Origin: Rhynchonema sp. JSB1_4
Lineage: Eukaryota > Nematoda > Chromadorea > Monhysterida > Xyalidae
Assembly (NCBI GenBank): GCA_030248065.1
Contig: JASAMV010006678.1
Span: 1-64,000, forward strand
Reading direction: 5' to 3'
Length of the DNA stretch: 64,000 nt
Part shown: piece after piece, positions 22,879 through 35,995 of the stretch
Layout: the number at the start of each line of letters is the position of its first letter
Position numbering within the stretch: the first letter of the stretch is position 1
Notes under the pieces: model-generated
The model's database searches: none
What the model was told of the DNA's origin: nothing
The model's input: the letters and a program-made list of their open reading frames with translations, nothing else
Program-made: the position numbers and the translations under genes

Positions 22879-25800
22879 TCACAGCATTGACACCCTCTCG
22901 TCATCGCATTGTCCAATTGTTGCGTTGACACCATTTTCCTTCGTTTTGCCAATGTCATCCGAATCGGATACATGGAAGTCAATGAATCTTTGATTAGCGC
23001 TCGCATGCATCGCCAGGCCATTCTGAAGTCTCATCCTTCTCCTGATGCTATTCATTTCAGTCACTGACTGGCATTCATCCAGTTCAAGCACAGCGGCTGA
23101 GTCGTCCCCACCCGAGATTTCCCCATCCGTGGGGAAGCCGTTCTCTCGACCACCGACGGCCGCGGCGCTGGTCAGAGTGGTGCTCTTGCGCAGAACTGAA
23201 ATGCGGGGGAAGATGACGGTTTGGACGCATTATGGTTTTGAGGTACGGTTTCGTGTATCGCCGATATCAAACTTTGTGATGGGATCAGTATTTGGTAGAC
23301 TGGTTCGGATTATGCGATCGGCCTATATAGAGACTTGGACTAGAACCAAATCCGATCCGATCACCAAGTTTGATATCAGCATTTGGCTTTCATATGTTGT
23401 GACATGTTGGGAAACCTCGCTGTGACTTGTGCAAGTTTAGCGCCCCTGATGAAAATATCTCCTGGAAGATATGGGTACGAATGCTGTGATGAAAGAATCG
23501 GGTGTATTTTCAGCTCAGCTGCACACCAGAGTGAGTTGGTGAGTGAAACAGCTCGGTGTTTGTGCGTTTGTGTGAAACATCAGAAATCACACCCAGAAAT
23601 GTGCACCGTTTATTGGAGATTTGGGGTGAAAGATTGTTGATTTTCTAACATTATGTGATAAACTTGGGATAAAGGGGCACACACGCGTATACATTTCACA
23701 TACCGGCCTCAGCGTCACACGTTTCCTCAAGATGCTCACTGAGCATATCTTGAAAAAAATATACAACAAAATTAGAGCAGGTCAGTTCAACGTTAACAGT
23801 ACATTATTTAGAAACGTTAGAAAAACGAAAATTATATAAAACCAATGAGCAACTAAAACAACATTGCGGTGGCAAACAGCGGAGAACAACTACAACAACA
23901 ACAACATTGAACAACACTGAACAACACCCACCTTTTCTGCCACAACACCTTGCCCCCAGCGATGTCAGCGCCCTTCGCACCGCATGCCGCATATCGGCGT
24001 TGAAGACCACAAATATGGGGAAATGTACTGAAGAGCCCAGAACCACCAGAAGGCTGATCACGTCGGAACCTGTGCGTTGAATCAAGCTTTGGTTCATTTA
24101 ATTGTGGTGCCTTTGTACTGATGATGGATGACCCGGTGAACGAAATGGAGCTCAGAAATACACACGGTGCCATTTGACCAAAAGCGATTGGGGTAATGTT
24201 TGTTATCATGCCCATTGGTCAAGATTACGGTTGTTCACACACGTCTGTCACATACTGTATAAATTTGAACGATCTGCTGGTTCAGCACGGTGTGTCAGTC
24301 AACTACTTTACAACTAGTCAAACACGCACTCACAAATCGTATAGAGCACATCACTGTAATGTGGTTCACCGATGTACTCCCATATGGTGACGAACACACT
24401 CAGTGAATTCGCTGCCAGATACACCCCAACGACGATCAGAAGCATTTGGGTGGCTGAGCGGATACGGCGCTGAAAGTCGGGAATTTTATTTTCGGTTGTA
24501 ATTGGGCAAATTTGTGTTGCAAATTGGTGACTAATTGCAAAGTGGTTGATGCACAGCATTGGCAGACTGCGGCTGACGCAGCAGTGAGCCATTAGACTGA
24601 GTCAGTTGAGTATGTCGACGACCGGTCTGTTAACCACTTGACAATAAGCCAAATTATAGTTGAAATTCCACCGATAACGCAAGTGTACGTACATTGATTG
24701 CCATAGGGCGGGACATTATGTTTCTTAACGTAGTAGACCGTTGATGTGAGCAAAAAAATTATACATTTATGTTTTAGCGAACCCCCATGCTTTAAAGTAT
24801 GCAAAATACACGTTAACTGAGCACATGAACACATTTCATAGGCAACAACCCACATGCACCTCAATCGCAGACCGCATATGAACTTGTAATCATGTGACCA
24901 ACAAAAAGATGTTTAGAAATATACGCTGTCACTGGTTCAGATTTCTGTTGATTGCACGGATAAACATACATTCAACAAAACGTATTGCTGAATTCAAACA
25001 ACGCAACTGAAATAGAAAAAAGTGAAGTTTGAACCGAATTGTTTTCGACAGCCAAAAAAGTACAGCTACACATCCACAGAGAATAAATATCTAAACAACA
25101 TGATGTTTCAAACGATAAAAACACAACCGGCGTGGTACCTTTTGCGCCAAGTCCGATAGGTGGATCAAGTATGCGTGCAGTTCGAAACGCATCTTTGCAG
25201 AAAATATTGTTTTCTCTTCAATTAGTTTTTATTGAGTGGTCGACAGTGGTGCTTTCAGCCATTCACATGATTACAAAAAATGTTTGCAAAAATGCGAGAA
25301 GTTGTTTTGCCACGAAAACGTGATTTATCGATCTAACCAGATAGCATTGCGGTCAACCGGCTAGCTGATGTTTCACACGTACCTTTTTATCGCCAATCGG
25401 GCCTTCATTTCGTCTCAGTGTGACCACAATCATAACATTGAGCACTAGCAGCGTGATGAACGGCAGAAACACACCGACCGCGCTGCGCACGTAGAATTTG
25501 AAGATTGTGTATGCCTGTGTGAAATAATGTGTGATTTTCCACACATTTTTGTGCGTTTTTTTTGCAGGTGGTGCATGGTGGAACAGTGGTCTTGCATACA
25601 ATTTGTGTATTTTTGAATCACACTTGCGAGACAAATGTGCAGTTTCATGCAATTATGTACCATATGGGACTTTCTGGTGAAAACTCCTCTTTGTGTAAAA
25701 TAATGTGCACTTTTGAAAACAACCTTGTGCACGTTTTCTGAACACTATTCTCACCCGTGAAGCGTAAAGCGTTGGATTCGGTGCAATCATTTGCGCGCTG

Positions 25801-28800
25801 TGACCCGTACAGTTGCCATTTGGTACTGTCTGCAGGCGTGGGATGATGAAACATTGCATTGAAAGTCAACATAACATAATTAAAGGCACACTCTTAAAAA
25901 ACACTGACCTCGAATTCGAAATAATTGGTTCCTTTCATGATCAAACCGATTAGGATCACAATGACGATGATCGTCGGTCGAAGTTTCTGTGAAAAACGTT
26001 GAAACTTTAGATTTTTTATTTTTTTATCTTAACGTTGTCTTTTCCGTGCGTGTGTGTTCGGGGTAAAGCACATTTATGCAGACCCTGACACTTGCGTGGG
26101 TGTGCACCTCGCCTCGTTCAAATAAAATAATGTAATCATATAAATTTACGATCAATTAACAATCGCGCTCCCTATCATCGCAATTTGATAGAATTTGAAG
26201 GTACGTTGGTCATTTTGCACTTATCTTCATTGTTTGTGTCTCGCATGTGTAATGTTGCTTCCGCACTGCACACTGCATGAATGCACAAGCTATGGAGCCG
26301 CACGCACACAGCGGAACTCTAATACTAATGTCGTTTACTAGTGTATATTTGTGTCAGCCTGACGAAAGAGTCATGTGACTTTTTGCATTGAGTACATTTT
26401 TAAGTTTCACTGCCACGAATCAAACCAATTCAGATCTATAACAAAAAAATAACATGGGAAGGCTGAACTCAACTCTCCAATGAACAATACTTTTTGTAAA
26501 ATTAGTTTCATCAGTTTAGATCTCGAACATGTTTCCTTATAACGTCACGTAAGCAAGACAATCCGGACCGGACAGAATCACACCAATCTTAGCGTCCTCT
26601 TACAGTTTGATAATTTCGAAAAAATTGGAAAAAAACGACCAAAAAAAGTAAATCACCAACCTGTAACTGTCTGATGATGCCTGATTTGGCAGTGAGAAAA
26701 TATCGTTCGAATGTGGCGGCGAGAATGAGGTACGACGCGGAGATGGAACTGATGTGCGATAGAGTGAATACGAGACGGAAGTAGACCCAGTAGGATCTGG
26801 GAAAATTGTGTTAAAATTTTTGTTTTCGTAAAATGTTGTAATTTACGCACCACTGGTATGCCTATTCATGTCTGACACGGACCACTAAATGGGCACGAAG
26901 CCAAAAGGACCTATAGTACATACACATGACGTCGAAGTTGGGAAGCTACTACTCTTCCATGGTGCCCCAACGATGGGGAGTATGGTCAGGCTCACAACTG
27001 GGGGCATTCATGATGATGACCTGGTGCCCGTCTGCGAAACGAGCTTGCGATGGGCAGCCGCAACAAGCACATTGTTGTACAAGTCACACCTTGAATACTC
27101 GTGTGCACTGTACATACAGTCTACCCTCTTCATAGTGAACGAATTTGGACGCGTCATTTTTATTTGGTCGTTGGTCGTGACGGGGCTATTGACGGCAGAT
27201 TGGGGACCAAGCTATTGTCCACTGGGTCATTGTACATAAACCGCTTGTAGATAAATGACAGATAAGCTTGACAAAAGCTGTGAAGGTATGTATAAAAGAT
27301 AGAAGAGAGCAATGTATAGTCCGTCCATCAGCTCATGGCACTTTTGTTGGGGAGGTTCAGGTTCCGTTGTTAAAAATTGTTCCTCCGCAAGGCAATGTCA
27401 GAGAAAACGGCGCACAAAAATAAAATAAAAACCGATTTCTCTTTCTTTTCTTTTTCGTAAGCCAACCGGAACCGGAACAGCACTGAATCCTGTCAAGCTT
27501 TTTAGCTCAGAAAAAGTGTCATGAGTTGATGGACTATAATCTCAGACTTACTGCACGATGAACAGTGACAGCCAGTGCGCCGTGCGATTTTCGTACAGAA
27601 ACGCCGCCAGCTCCCAGGCACTGAAAAGTAAAAAATTATTCGGAAGAAATATTTTTTTCTCGAAATTTCTGATCTCCCAACTTTTCACCTGTTCATGAGA
27701 ATATGCGACAGACAAATAAAAGCATCCAGGCAGGCCAGCACAGCGTAGTAGATGAAATGGGATTGACGGTACTCGCGGCGTCTGCAATAGAATCATAGGG
27801 TGGCCGATAAGTAGGTTTCAGTAAATGATAAACGAAGTCACGGTCTAGCCTGATTCTGTTTGCAGCGATACTAATTTTACGATATGTCCGCACTGACGAT
27901 GACCTGGTGCACCACCCCTCTGAACTGGCCGAACCAAAAATACGTTGCACATCGCTCACGAACTTATGGCACAAGCAATGAAAGATTATGGAACCAACAA
28001 AGCCCACCACAAAAAAATGTAAAGGTCAGGTGAGCGTAAAGGTCGGTGTAAAGTTCGGTCGAAAGCTCGGTCGGAGTAGCTCTGTGTAAACGTGAAACAT
28101 TGCCTGTTATTAACGTGGAATGTTTCAAGTTTACACCGAGGTGTATCACACTGAGCTGTCGACCGAGCTTTCCACCGACCTTTACACCCAACTGACCTTT
28201 ACACCGTTTCGAAAATATCACCCTACATCAAAAAGCAGACTGCGGGCAGGCAGCACAAAATGGTACAACTAACCTGAGTAACGCGAATATCAATAAGAGA
28301 CTGCCAAACACGCCACCGGTGGCTGCGATCGTGCCGAAAACGGTCGATAGCCAGAATCTAAAATGCACGATGACGCTAATGCGGATAACATGGTCATATT
28401 GTAATGCAGTTGACGTAAGTAAATGACACAATAGCCCAAGTTTGACACAAATTTAAGTTGGGCCACTTTAATTTGCATTTGTTCGTGGTAAAACACCGAC
28501 CTCGGTCCGGTTCAGAGGGTCGGTTTCGGACCAGTGTAAAAGTTTCTTTACTGAACAGAGATATTCGGCTGAACTTTTGGTGTTTGAAACATCAAAAATT
28601 TTCATGTTTCATTACCTGATCTCAGCCAGTTGCGGGTCTGGGCTGCCTTGCGCAAACAGGCAGGGGTCATAATCATATAATCCAGTGCTGGTATTGACGG
28701 CAATGTCATCTGATGTTTCAAATAGGCTGTACAATGGTTCTTCAATCTGCTCTGATGATGTCGAGGGCGCTGCGGTCATACTGTGGTTGGAAAGAAGAGA

Positions 28801-28938
28801 AACAAGTGGACTCTCGAAGTTCTGATTGATTTGCGGCATATCTTTGTTGTCGTTTTGGGTTGAGTTTTTGATTTTGAGGTCTATTGTGGCAAGTGTGTAC
28901 ATATTTGTCATTGGTTTATTGCTGAAACATTCAATCAT
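22879..28938 (-). CDS. Rhodopsin-like seven-helix receptor 1 (peptide-receptor type)
   Basis: Eleven exons: 28938-28616, 28357-28274, 27781-27689, 27620-27552, 26796-26661, 25986-25909, 25829-25755, 25514-25383, 24469-24334, 24069-23932, 23195-22879; 1581 nt, 526 residues, all phases agree. Residues 1-108 are extracellular with NST, NHS and NTS glycosylation sites. Helices lie at about 111-133, 146-166, 198-219, 238-256, 291-318, 335-358 and 378-400. The DRY position reads ATFERY (217-222). Helix 7 ends HFPIFVVFN in place of NPxxY. Helix 1 lacks the usual Asn. The ~105-residue C-tail is acidic and Ser/Thr-rich. It is a G-protein-coupled receptor of the plasma membrane. The ligand is unknown; a FMRFamide-like or other nematode peptide receptor is my best guess. 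Same strand as its paralogue at 46667-52697. Confidence 0.92.
27315..27538. mobile_element. MITE family E, copy 1
   Basis: A 224-bp element with ends TATAGTCCGTCCATCAGCTC and GTCATGAGTTGATGGACTAT (inverted). The interior CCTCCGCAAGGCAATGTCAG and GAACCGGAACAGCACTG is nearly identical to the copy at 43393-43620. It lies in the receptor-1 intron between 27552 and 26796, next to the exon 27620-27552. Truncated ends are near 9565-9590 and 29250-29280. Confidence 0.93.
28011..28226. mobile_element. Palindromic MITE, family A, copy 2 (one end truncated)
   Basis: Reverse orientation relative to the copy at 7099. The arms GGTCGGTGTAAAGTTCGGTC and mirrored AAAGCTCGGTCGA are retained. The right end CGTTTCGAAAATATCACCC is intact and followed by TA; the left end stops at an A run (28010-28018). 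It lies in a receptor-1 intron. Confidence 0.9.
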
Positions 28939-29039
28939 GACGAAAGTAGAAATTTTTATGCTGAAAACAATCGACAGGTATCATGATGCGTATACAAAAC
29001 CATGCGTCCAACGTTCAAGCTCACAAAATATGAGCAGAG

Positions 29040-31675
29040 GTTGAAAAATTATGGCCGTTTCGCACGACGCCATCACATTTATAATCGTGTTGTGAGGTAA
29101 AAATTGCTAATCATGCTCAAATGTGTGGGTGCTTGGTAGCTCATCAGTGGTTTTGGGTATATTTATGGCGGCTCCATCAAAACTTTCGGCTACCATGTTC
29201 ATCTGCTTGTCATGTTTTATAGTTAAAGGTAGGTATATATATTGTATAGTCCAGCCACCAGCTCATGAGACGACTTTTTTAAAGCTTGCTTGGCCGCATT
29301 AAAAAAACTCCAAAAAAACTTTTTTCCAAAAAAAAAAAAAAAAAAAGGAAAAAAAAAAAAAGTTACCGACCCAAAATTTTTTTACCAAAAAGCAGGTTTC
29401 AGCACACAAAATTTTAAAAAAAAAAAAAAAACCCGAGAGAGAGTTAAAAAAAACTTTTTTCTTTTTTTTTCAAAAACAAAAACGAACAAAACCCCCAAAA
29501 CCAAAAAAAAAAAAACGTATACGTATATATGTATGGTATACAACACTTCGCAATCCTGTCTCACAAAAAGCCGACCTTAAACGTCGAACCTAACAAAATT
29601 TGCATGAGAAATCTATAGGTGGTACTGGTAAAAAAAGCAGGGAAAAGCCACCGCAACTGTGAGACAAAAATTCATTGGTGCGCGGTGACCAAAACCGAGC
29701 TACATATATTATTCAGTCAACTAAATATGCCGTGGCACCAGATCTGCTTGGGTTGAATAAGACAAGAGATGAAACAAGGACTATACAGTATAGCAATAAT
29801 GAATATGGAGCAAATCTCCGAAATGTGTGCCTACTTGACAGAAGCACCAATAAAGATCAGAGCCAAAACGGTGTGCTCTAATCAAGCCCCGCTTCCCACC
29901 AGGATCTGTTATTTGTTTTGCCATCTGTTTTCGAATGATAGGTTTATAGTTGTTCAGCTGCGTTAGAGCTCTACGCTTCGCTTGGATTTGCGTGGTTTAT
30001 GCGTATTTACAGCTGTTTTTGGCAAACACATGGGCAATACAACTTATTATCAACTTTCGGTGATGCGTTCCAAGGCGGCTGCATTGGGCTGACGCGGGAC
30101 GGATTGGTCAATTTTTGCGCGGGGCCAAATTTTGTGATGGTGTTCGCTCACTAACTTCTATGATCAGTGCACTGCTGTGCGGGAGCAACTTTTACGCTGG
30201 TCAAACTTATAACACGACAGACACAATGACACCATGCGTGTTGATGATGTGCACCGCATGCATGACAATTGATCGGGACAGAGCCTCTGGATGGTTCACT
30301 ACAAAAAAAGGAACAAATCCATTTTATAAGCTTCGGTACCTTGTAGCGGTTGACGGCTCCTACCAGGAAGCCAGGAAACCACAACTTCTTTTCGGCCTGA
30401 AGCTGCCGTTACCTTTTTCTCTAAAGTCTCTTATTTTCTTGATATGTTCTAATAACACTACCAATGGTTGAAATTGAACTTGGGCACTTTTTGGCACCGT
30501 TATATGATAATATTGCTAAAAATGTTCCAAGAGCCACGGTGCTTTGCCTTGCACAAACACATTACCTATAGGCACACAAACAAATAGTGGTTGCGTGCAA
30601 TAAGCACTAAAGCGTGAAAACGCTCCCGTAACCCTACACCTCATCACCCCGGAGCGATATGGCAAAAAAACAGGGTTGCGTATGCTGTTTCTGCCCAGAA
30701 ACAGATAAACTGACAAAATTTAATCAAAAAGGTCGCTCGTTATGCCTAGGTTGTGGATGTGATAAAAAAAACCTTCTCAGTGGTTGAAAAAATGCAGGGT
30801 GTGCCTCAGCATGAAATGTGAGGCGTTCCTTTCAGCAAATTATAACGCAACGTTCTTATCAAGGGTAATTGTTTATCCTAAGACACGTTCACATGCAACA
30901 TTTGCGAAAAAACTAACCTGGCCTGTGCACGTGTTTTCAAGACAAAGTTCCAAGGGGCACCTGAACCAGACAGGGTAAAGGTCTAAAACACATAAAAAGG
31001 TAGATATGATCAAACAACACAAACATTACGGCTCGCATCATGATGCTGTTAAAAAGTGACTTACTGTACCATCAGTTGTGAAGCTCTGAAAAATAAGCAG
31101 TCAAGCGCGTTATTCAGAACTTTATATAATGTAATGAGCTCGTGTGTATCGCTGATATCAAACTTAATGAACGGTCCGGTCCGGCTGCACGAAACCGGGT
31201 GAAACATCAGCCAGCTTGACTTCAGTGCGCAACCAGTGCGCGTACACACGTTTAGCTGGTTGATGTTTCACATCCGGATCATATAAAAACATTTCGATGG
31301 TTGGTCTAGCAGCGCGCGGACTTCGGACCGACCCCCAAGCTTGAACAACAGCTCCCATGAACAGTTGTGAACCCCCTTGAGCGCATTTTTGTTGAGCACA
31401 GCAACAGACTAAAGTAATGCATGGCATAATCGAAGGTACGTATACCTACCAAGGTAGGTCTCAATACTTCCAAACATCCACAACGTAAAGCCAAAAAATG
31501 ACTCCATATCGTGACCCAATAGCCTTAACGCTTCTGGGGCAACATCAGAAAGCAGGGTTCTGGAACACATAACACCACCATAAAGGAATAACGATAAAGT
31601 CAGTGGGGATGCGAGTGACGGTTGACAAAAAGTTGCAATTTAGTTACAAAACTCGCAACTTAACGTGATAGGCAT
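29040..31675. other. Intergenic or upstream region of receptor 1, no gene recognised
   Basis: A/T homopolymer-rich patch at 29303-29515 (A runs of 11-18). A TTTTACGCTGGTCAAAC copy is at 30189. An inverted pair of the TGAAACATCA motif (31200 minus, 31261 plus) with extended arms sits in a small hairpin at 31200-31275. Open frames around 31164-31427 on the minus strand look exon-like in part (YAMHYFSLLLCST), but I could not place splice sites. Confidence 0.5.
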
Positions 31676-32977
31676 TACTCACTGGGAAGGGGTTTTAAAA
31701 CCACAAGTAGACTTGTGGTTATGACGAAACCACAAATTACTTGTGGTATTTGAATAAAAGTCTTGTGGTTTTATCGATTAATCACAAAACACTTGTAAAA
31801 ACCACAAGTTATTTGTAACAAAACAACAAATCACTTGTGGTTCTGCCAAAAAAAGCGGGAATTGCAATGAAACATTTTTGTTGGCTGCGGATCGCCAAAC
31901 TGGATAATTTTCAAGTTAACGCTTTGCTGTATTTGGTGTTTTCATACTGCGTACGATGTTTGTTATGCCGAAAGCAGTTCAATGGGACTACGCATTTGAA
32001 AATCTATTTGGAAGCCTCAATTTCAACAGCGAAGTTTGAGGACTTCGATTATGGTTGGTTTTCAATTGCTAAATTTTTACTTTTTATTCTGCGTCGCATC
32101 CGCTTCGAAATCAACATGGAACGCTTTCAGACGACATCCAATTCGTCCTTCCAAACGCTCGTTCTGTTGTCCATTAAATGAAAAAGAGGCCGGGCCCGGC
32201 CCATTCACGGAAAATGCTTGGACCGAGTTCTCAGCGCCAATTTTTCAGGTGAGTTTTCGTGTCGATCAAATTTTTCAATGAGTTGCCAAAGTAAAGCAAA
32301 CAACTCCGCCTATCATACACATCATTTGCCTTTTTACATGTGGTGCTGAAACTGAATTATAGACCCTTTAACCTCACTTGACATTTCACTCTTTCAGTCT
32401 ATCCTGCGCTATATCAACCCAGCTGTGCAAGAGCTATACGCCTATCGAACCGCACCCAGCGGTGCTGTGCACTACATAACGGTCGCCATCGTATCGGTTT
32501 GTGATTTGAGTGATATAAATACGTAAAAATTTTCAATTCAAACCAAACTCTGCTTTGCCTTCATGCTGTTTGAGCAAAATTGCTTTGCCTTTTAAAGTCC
32601 AGTATTTTGGTACGCATGCGCCATTTGAAAGCTTTTACTTCATATTTCGCGTTTTTACTTCTATATCTCAAATTTATATCTTGTTTTTTGTATGATCTTG
32701 CTGTGTGAAGGAGAATAAAGGGAAATAAAAAGTGCACGAACCGAGATTAAAATGTTTGAAAAATTTACAAGTAACTTGTAAACGACAGAAGAAACCACAA
32801 GTAGTTTGTAAAAACCACAAGTTAATTGTGGTTTTAGGACTGCTATACCGCTGTGTTATAAACCACAAGTCTCTTGCTTAATTTTACAAGTCTTTAAGTG
32901 GCTCCAGTTTTACAAATGACTTGTTAAAAAACCACGTAAAGACTTGTGGAAAAACCACAAGTCCTTCCCAGTGAGTA
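31676..32977. mobile_element. 1.3-kb foldback DNA transposon with 5-bp target duplication
   Basis: Ends TACTCACTGGGAAGG and CCTTCCCAGTGAGTA are perfect inverted repeats, flanked by GGCAT on both sides (31671-31675 and 32978-32982). Both ends carry clusters of ACTTGTGGTTTT and its inverse (31690-31845, 32757-32965), as in CACTA-type subterminal repeats. The centre holds no transposase but two apparent host-like exons (32051-32248, 32398-32496). Superfamily is uncertain: a CACTG-like start suggests CACTA, but 5 bp is not the usual CACTA duplication length. Confidence 0.8.
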
Positions 32978-33449
32978 GGCATGAATGGAGAATAGTGATT
33001 TATAGGTGTGTCGACGCTGTACCCCGGCTGGACCTGCGATTTGCACACATGACAAGGGCAAGTTTTTGTCGCGGAAGAAAAGATATCCAACGCGCTGCAC
33101 AATAAACTACGCACGTTGCAGAGTTAGGGCATCACAGCTGGGTTTCAATGTTACTAACTCTGGACTGGTATCCCAAACTTCGTCATCGGACCTTTCCGGT
33201 GCGATTTCAAAAAGTCTTCGTGCACGGAATACACAGAATTGTGACACATCAATTGTTGGCAAGCCAAATGATTCGTGCACTGTGTGTACTCAGCCAGCTG
33301 ATGTTTCACTGTCCTATATGGACACATACTTTGCGAAACTGAACTTATACACATGTTATGTATGTCATCAAGCTTTGAGACCAGGCCGTGGAAGCCCAAG
33401 CAGGGCGAAAGAGGAACACTTTTGCCGTAGAAAACGACGACTTTTATGA
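32051..33449 (+). CDS. Secreted Kazal-like protein; first two exons lie inside a transposon
   Basis: Exons 32051-32248, 32398-32496 and 33006-33449, all phase 0, 246 residues. Exon 1 begins with a clear signal peptide (MVGFQLLNFYFLFCVASAS). Exon 2 (33 residues) is of unknown type. Exon 3 has CRRCTPAGPAIC, then RYPTRCTINYARC, close to the Kazal serine-protease-inhibitor pattern PxC...Y..RC.L..A.C with a longer central loop. The rest of exon 3 has NCDTS and SCTVC and a basic C-terminus ending at a stop at 33447. Exons 1-2 lie within the 31676-32977 transposon and exon 3 begins 29 bp outside it. Either the transposon captured these exons and fused them to the Kazal exon, or the terminus pairing is accidental. 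Exon 3 may contain an unrecognised intron. The inhibitor role is inferred. Confidence 0.5.
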
Positions 33450-34873
33450 CATTTTGAAGCACAAACTTTTTCTTAGCTCAAAAACACATTTTGCGACGCG
33501 CGCGCACGCAACAAGAACCTTGAGTTATGAGTGCATAATTTGGCGCGATAACGCACGGTGATTTCTGAGGGCACTTATTACACACAAAACTGAAAGTTCA
33601 CGGTTACAGTGTGGTCAAGAAGTGCCTTTTCTAACAAAAGTGGTACCCAGAAACCTGATTAAATCCGTAATTTAGGTGCCTATCTTTCGGCATGTCCAAA
33701 ACGCGATTATGGTTATTCACAAACGGTCATATTTCAAGTTGGCGCAAGTGATTTTTTTGGAAAAAGCTTTTTACAATTGCACAGAGAAATGTTTTCAGGA
33801 GGAAAGCAACTTTTGATAGTGAGCCCTAAATTGTAATTGGTGTCTAATTCTTGGGCACCTTAACGGCTAACAAACCTATACATACAATGCAATTGTTTGT
33901 ACAATAACCCCCCAAATGGTCCAACTTTGCAACTTTGGTCCCATACCAACCAAAGGACTTTACTTGATGCCTTTTGTTTTTTGCGACGGTCAAACTGTGA
34001 TATTTATGTGGGAGTCAATGTCATTCCCATTGGGACGCAATGCGACGAAAGCTACATATTTGCAAAAAAATGTTGCCAAAAGTCGGCTCATTTTGAAGTT
34101 GCGCGGGCTGCACACACACAGCAATAAAAGCCAACGTGGAATGGAGAGTTACCAAGTGAAATTTATGATAAAACCGAGAAATGTTTGGCTGATTGTTTAA
34201 TCGTTAACACAGACAGGCCAAAGCAGACCCCCAAAAGCGCGAGGAAATGCAACATTGGGCTGCGCGGGGCGACCATCGTTGACTATGTGCGTTGACCACA
34301 TGAATATAAGCCGAAATGTGTTGCGTGTTTACTCGAATGTTTACAGATTTCGAAATTCATCCTATTACAAAGTGGTCGAGACAAATCCTTGATACATTTG
34401 ACTAACACAGCAAAAACACCTGTGTTTATTGTGTGCAATAGGTTACTTGAACCTATATACCAATATACGTGTACAGTATTGGTGTCGACTGTGTGTTAAC
34501 CACTTCATAATTGGCCGAAAATGGTGTTTGTCGGAAAACGTGTTGAAGCTTCGTTGAACGCGGTGAATTAAAAATCTCGGCGGAAATGAGCGGTTTTGGT
34601 CAATATTACAAATGTGGGAATGAACCTCGTGTTGCGGTTTGTTTTTTTACTGGTTACCGTAACCGCAATCGTACGGCTGATGGTGACACAAGCAGAGTGC
34701 AGGACTGAACATACAAGGTACGGGCACATATTCTTGGGCTCAGATTCATCACCTTAAACCTGTGGTTGCATCAGCGACTTACAGCATATGAATTCGCAAC
34801 CGTTCCGCAATTGCGCACGGACGTCGAATTTGATGTTTTGTTTATTCTGAGCATTTTTAAGACAATAAAACAG
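33450..34873. other. No gene firmly supported
   Basis: A plus-strand patch at 33950-34085 contains GTQCDESYIFAKKCCQ, faintly like a lustrin repeat, but no splice sites fit. Otherwise AT-rich DNA with no clear feature. Confidence 0.4.
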
Positions 34874-35066
34874 TAAAGGCAAACTGCACCAACACGAGCC
34901 CGATTTCGCAGGTGGTGTGTATTCAAAACGAATTGAAAGAGCAGATCATCATGCTCCACTTTGCATTCTTCAACGTGTAACATTTCCCAAATCAGCAGCC
35001 ACGTATGAATGTTTCACAATTCTGCCAGCTGCGAAATCGGGCTCGTGTTGGCGTAGTTTGCCTTTA
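34874..35066. mobile_element. MITE family F, copy 2
   Basis: A 193-bp element with better-preserved ends than copy 1: TAAAGGCAAACTGCACCAAC and the inverse GGCGTAGTTTGCCTTTA, arms ACGAGCCCGATTTCGCAG and CTGCGAAATCGGGCTCGT. The interior contains CAGCAGCCACGTATGAATG and ATGTTTCAC. Confidence 0.9.
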
Positions 35067-35392
35067 CACCTACTGTAGCTGAAAAGAACACAGAGTGGGC
35101 ACAACCGTCTGACGTGCAATTGCTTGGAGAAGCCAAGTAGTCAAGCGTTGAAACGAAATTCAGGTCGTTCTAAATGTGCCTCTACATAATATACTCAAAC
35201 ATCAGACGGCAAAAGTTTGCGCCATCCATTCTGTGACAACAAGGTGATAGATCACCTGTCAGAAAACATTATCCAGTTTTCATCTGAATACGTCGGTTGT
35301 TTGGGAGTGAAGTGCCACCCTGGTGGCGGATGCAACAACGCACTAAAGTGTGCAGTAAGACAAAAGTCAGGAAAACAGTGATAGGTACCAAA

Positions 35393-35995
35393 TGTACTGA
35401 GTGATGCAGTAATGTTGGCCTGTTTCGCCATGCTTTCGCAGACAGACCGAGGCGCCAGGGCTCGTCAGTGCGAATGCCTCTGGCAAATTTTTGTTAAGTT
35501 TGCCGCTTGTTAAGGTTTAAAGGGACACCATGGCCGCCCTCAGACAAACGCAAAAAGCGAAAAGTTTTCAGCGTGGTCATCATCCCCACAGCACAAGCCA
35601 AACAGCCTCTGAAACATTTTGTGTGACTATCACTGTGGTGTAGGCCCGTGGTTAGGGACCTGCTGTATGTAGTGCTGAACTTTTCGCTTTTCGCGTTTGT
35701 CTGAGGGCGGTCTAAGGCCTTGGCCTTAGGGTGCCTTCGGGCGTCACAAGACATGGATAGGCTTCTATCGAGCTCAAACAAACTTGTAGTGGCTCTCTGC
35801 CCTCGCTATGCACAGATGTGACGATGAAACTCTGTTTATGAATTTGCGCGCAGTGATGTTACAGGCCAGCAATAAGATATGCTGCTGGGGCCTTGTGGAA
35901 GCATTTGCCAGAGGCGTTCGCACTGACGAGCCCTGGCGCCTCGGTCTGTCTGCGAAAGCATGGCGAAACAGACCAACATTACTGCACTCAGTACA
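35393..35995. mobile_element. ~600-bp foldback element, full-length family H
   Basis: Outer arms GTACTGAGTGATGCAGTAAT (left) and ATTACTGCACTCAGTAC (right) lead into matching ~70-bp arms containing CTGTTTCGCCATGCTTTCGC / GCGAAAGCATGGCGAAACAG and GCGCCAGGGCTCGTCAGTGC. A second inner inverted pair, CCCTCAGACAAACGC and GCGTTTGTCTGAGGGC, lies near 35538 and 35690. No transposase is present. Confidence 0.85.

Noticed and set aside
33897..34200. Lustrin-like Cys patch
   Set aside because: Only one CC pair, no supported splice sites, and a competing frame; too weak to call.
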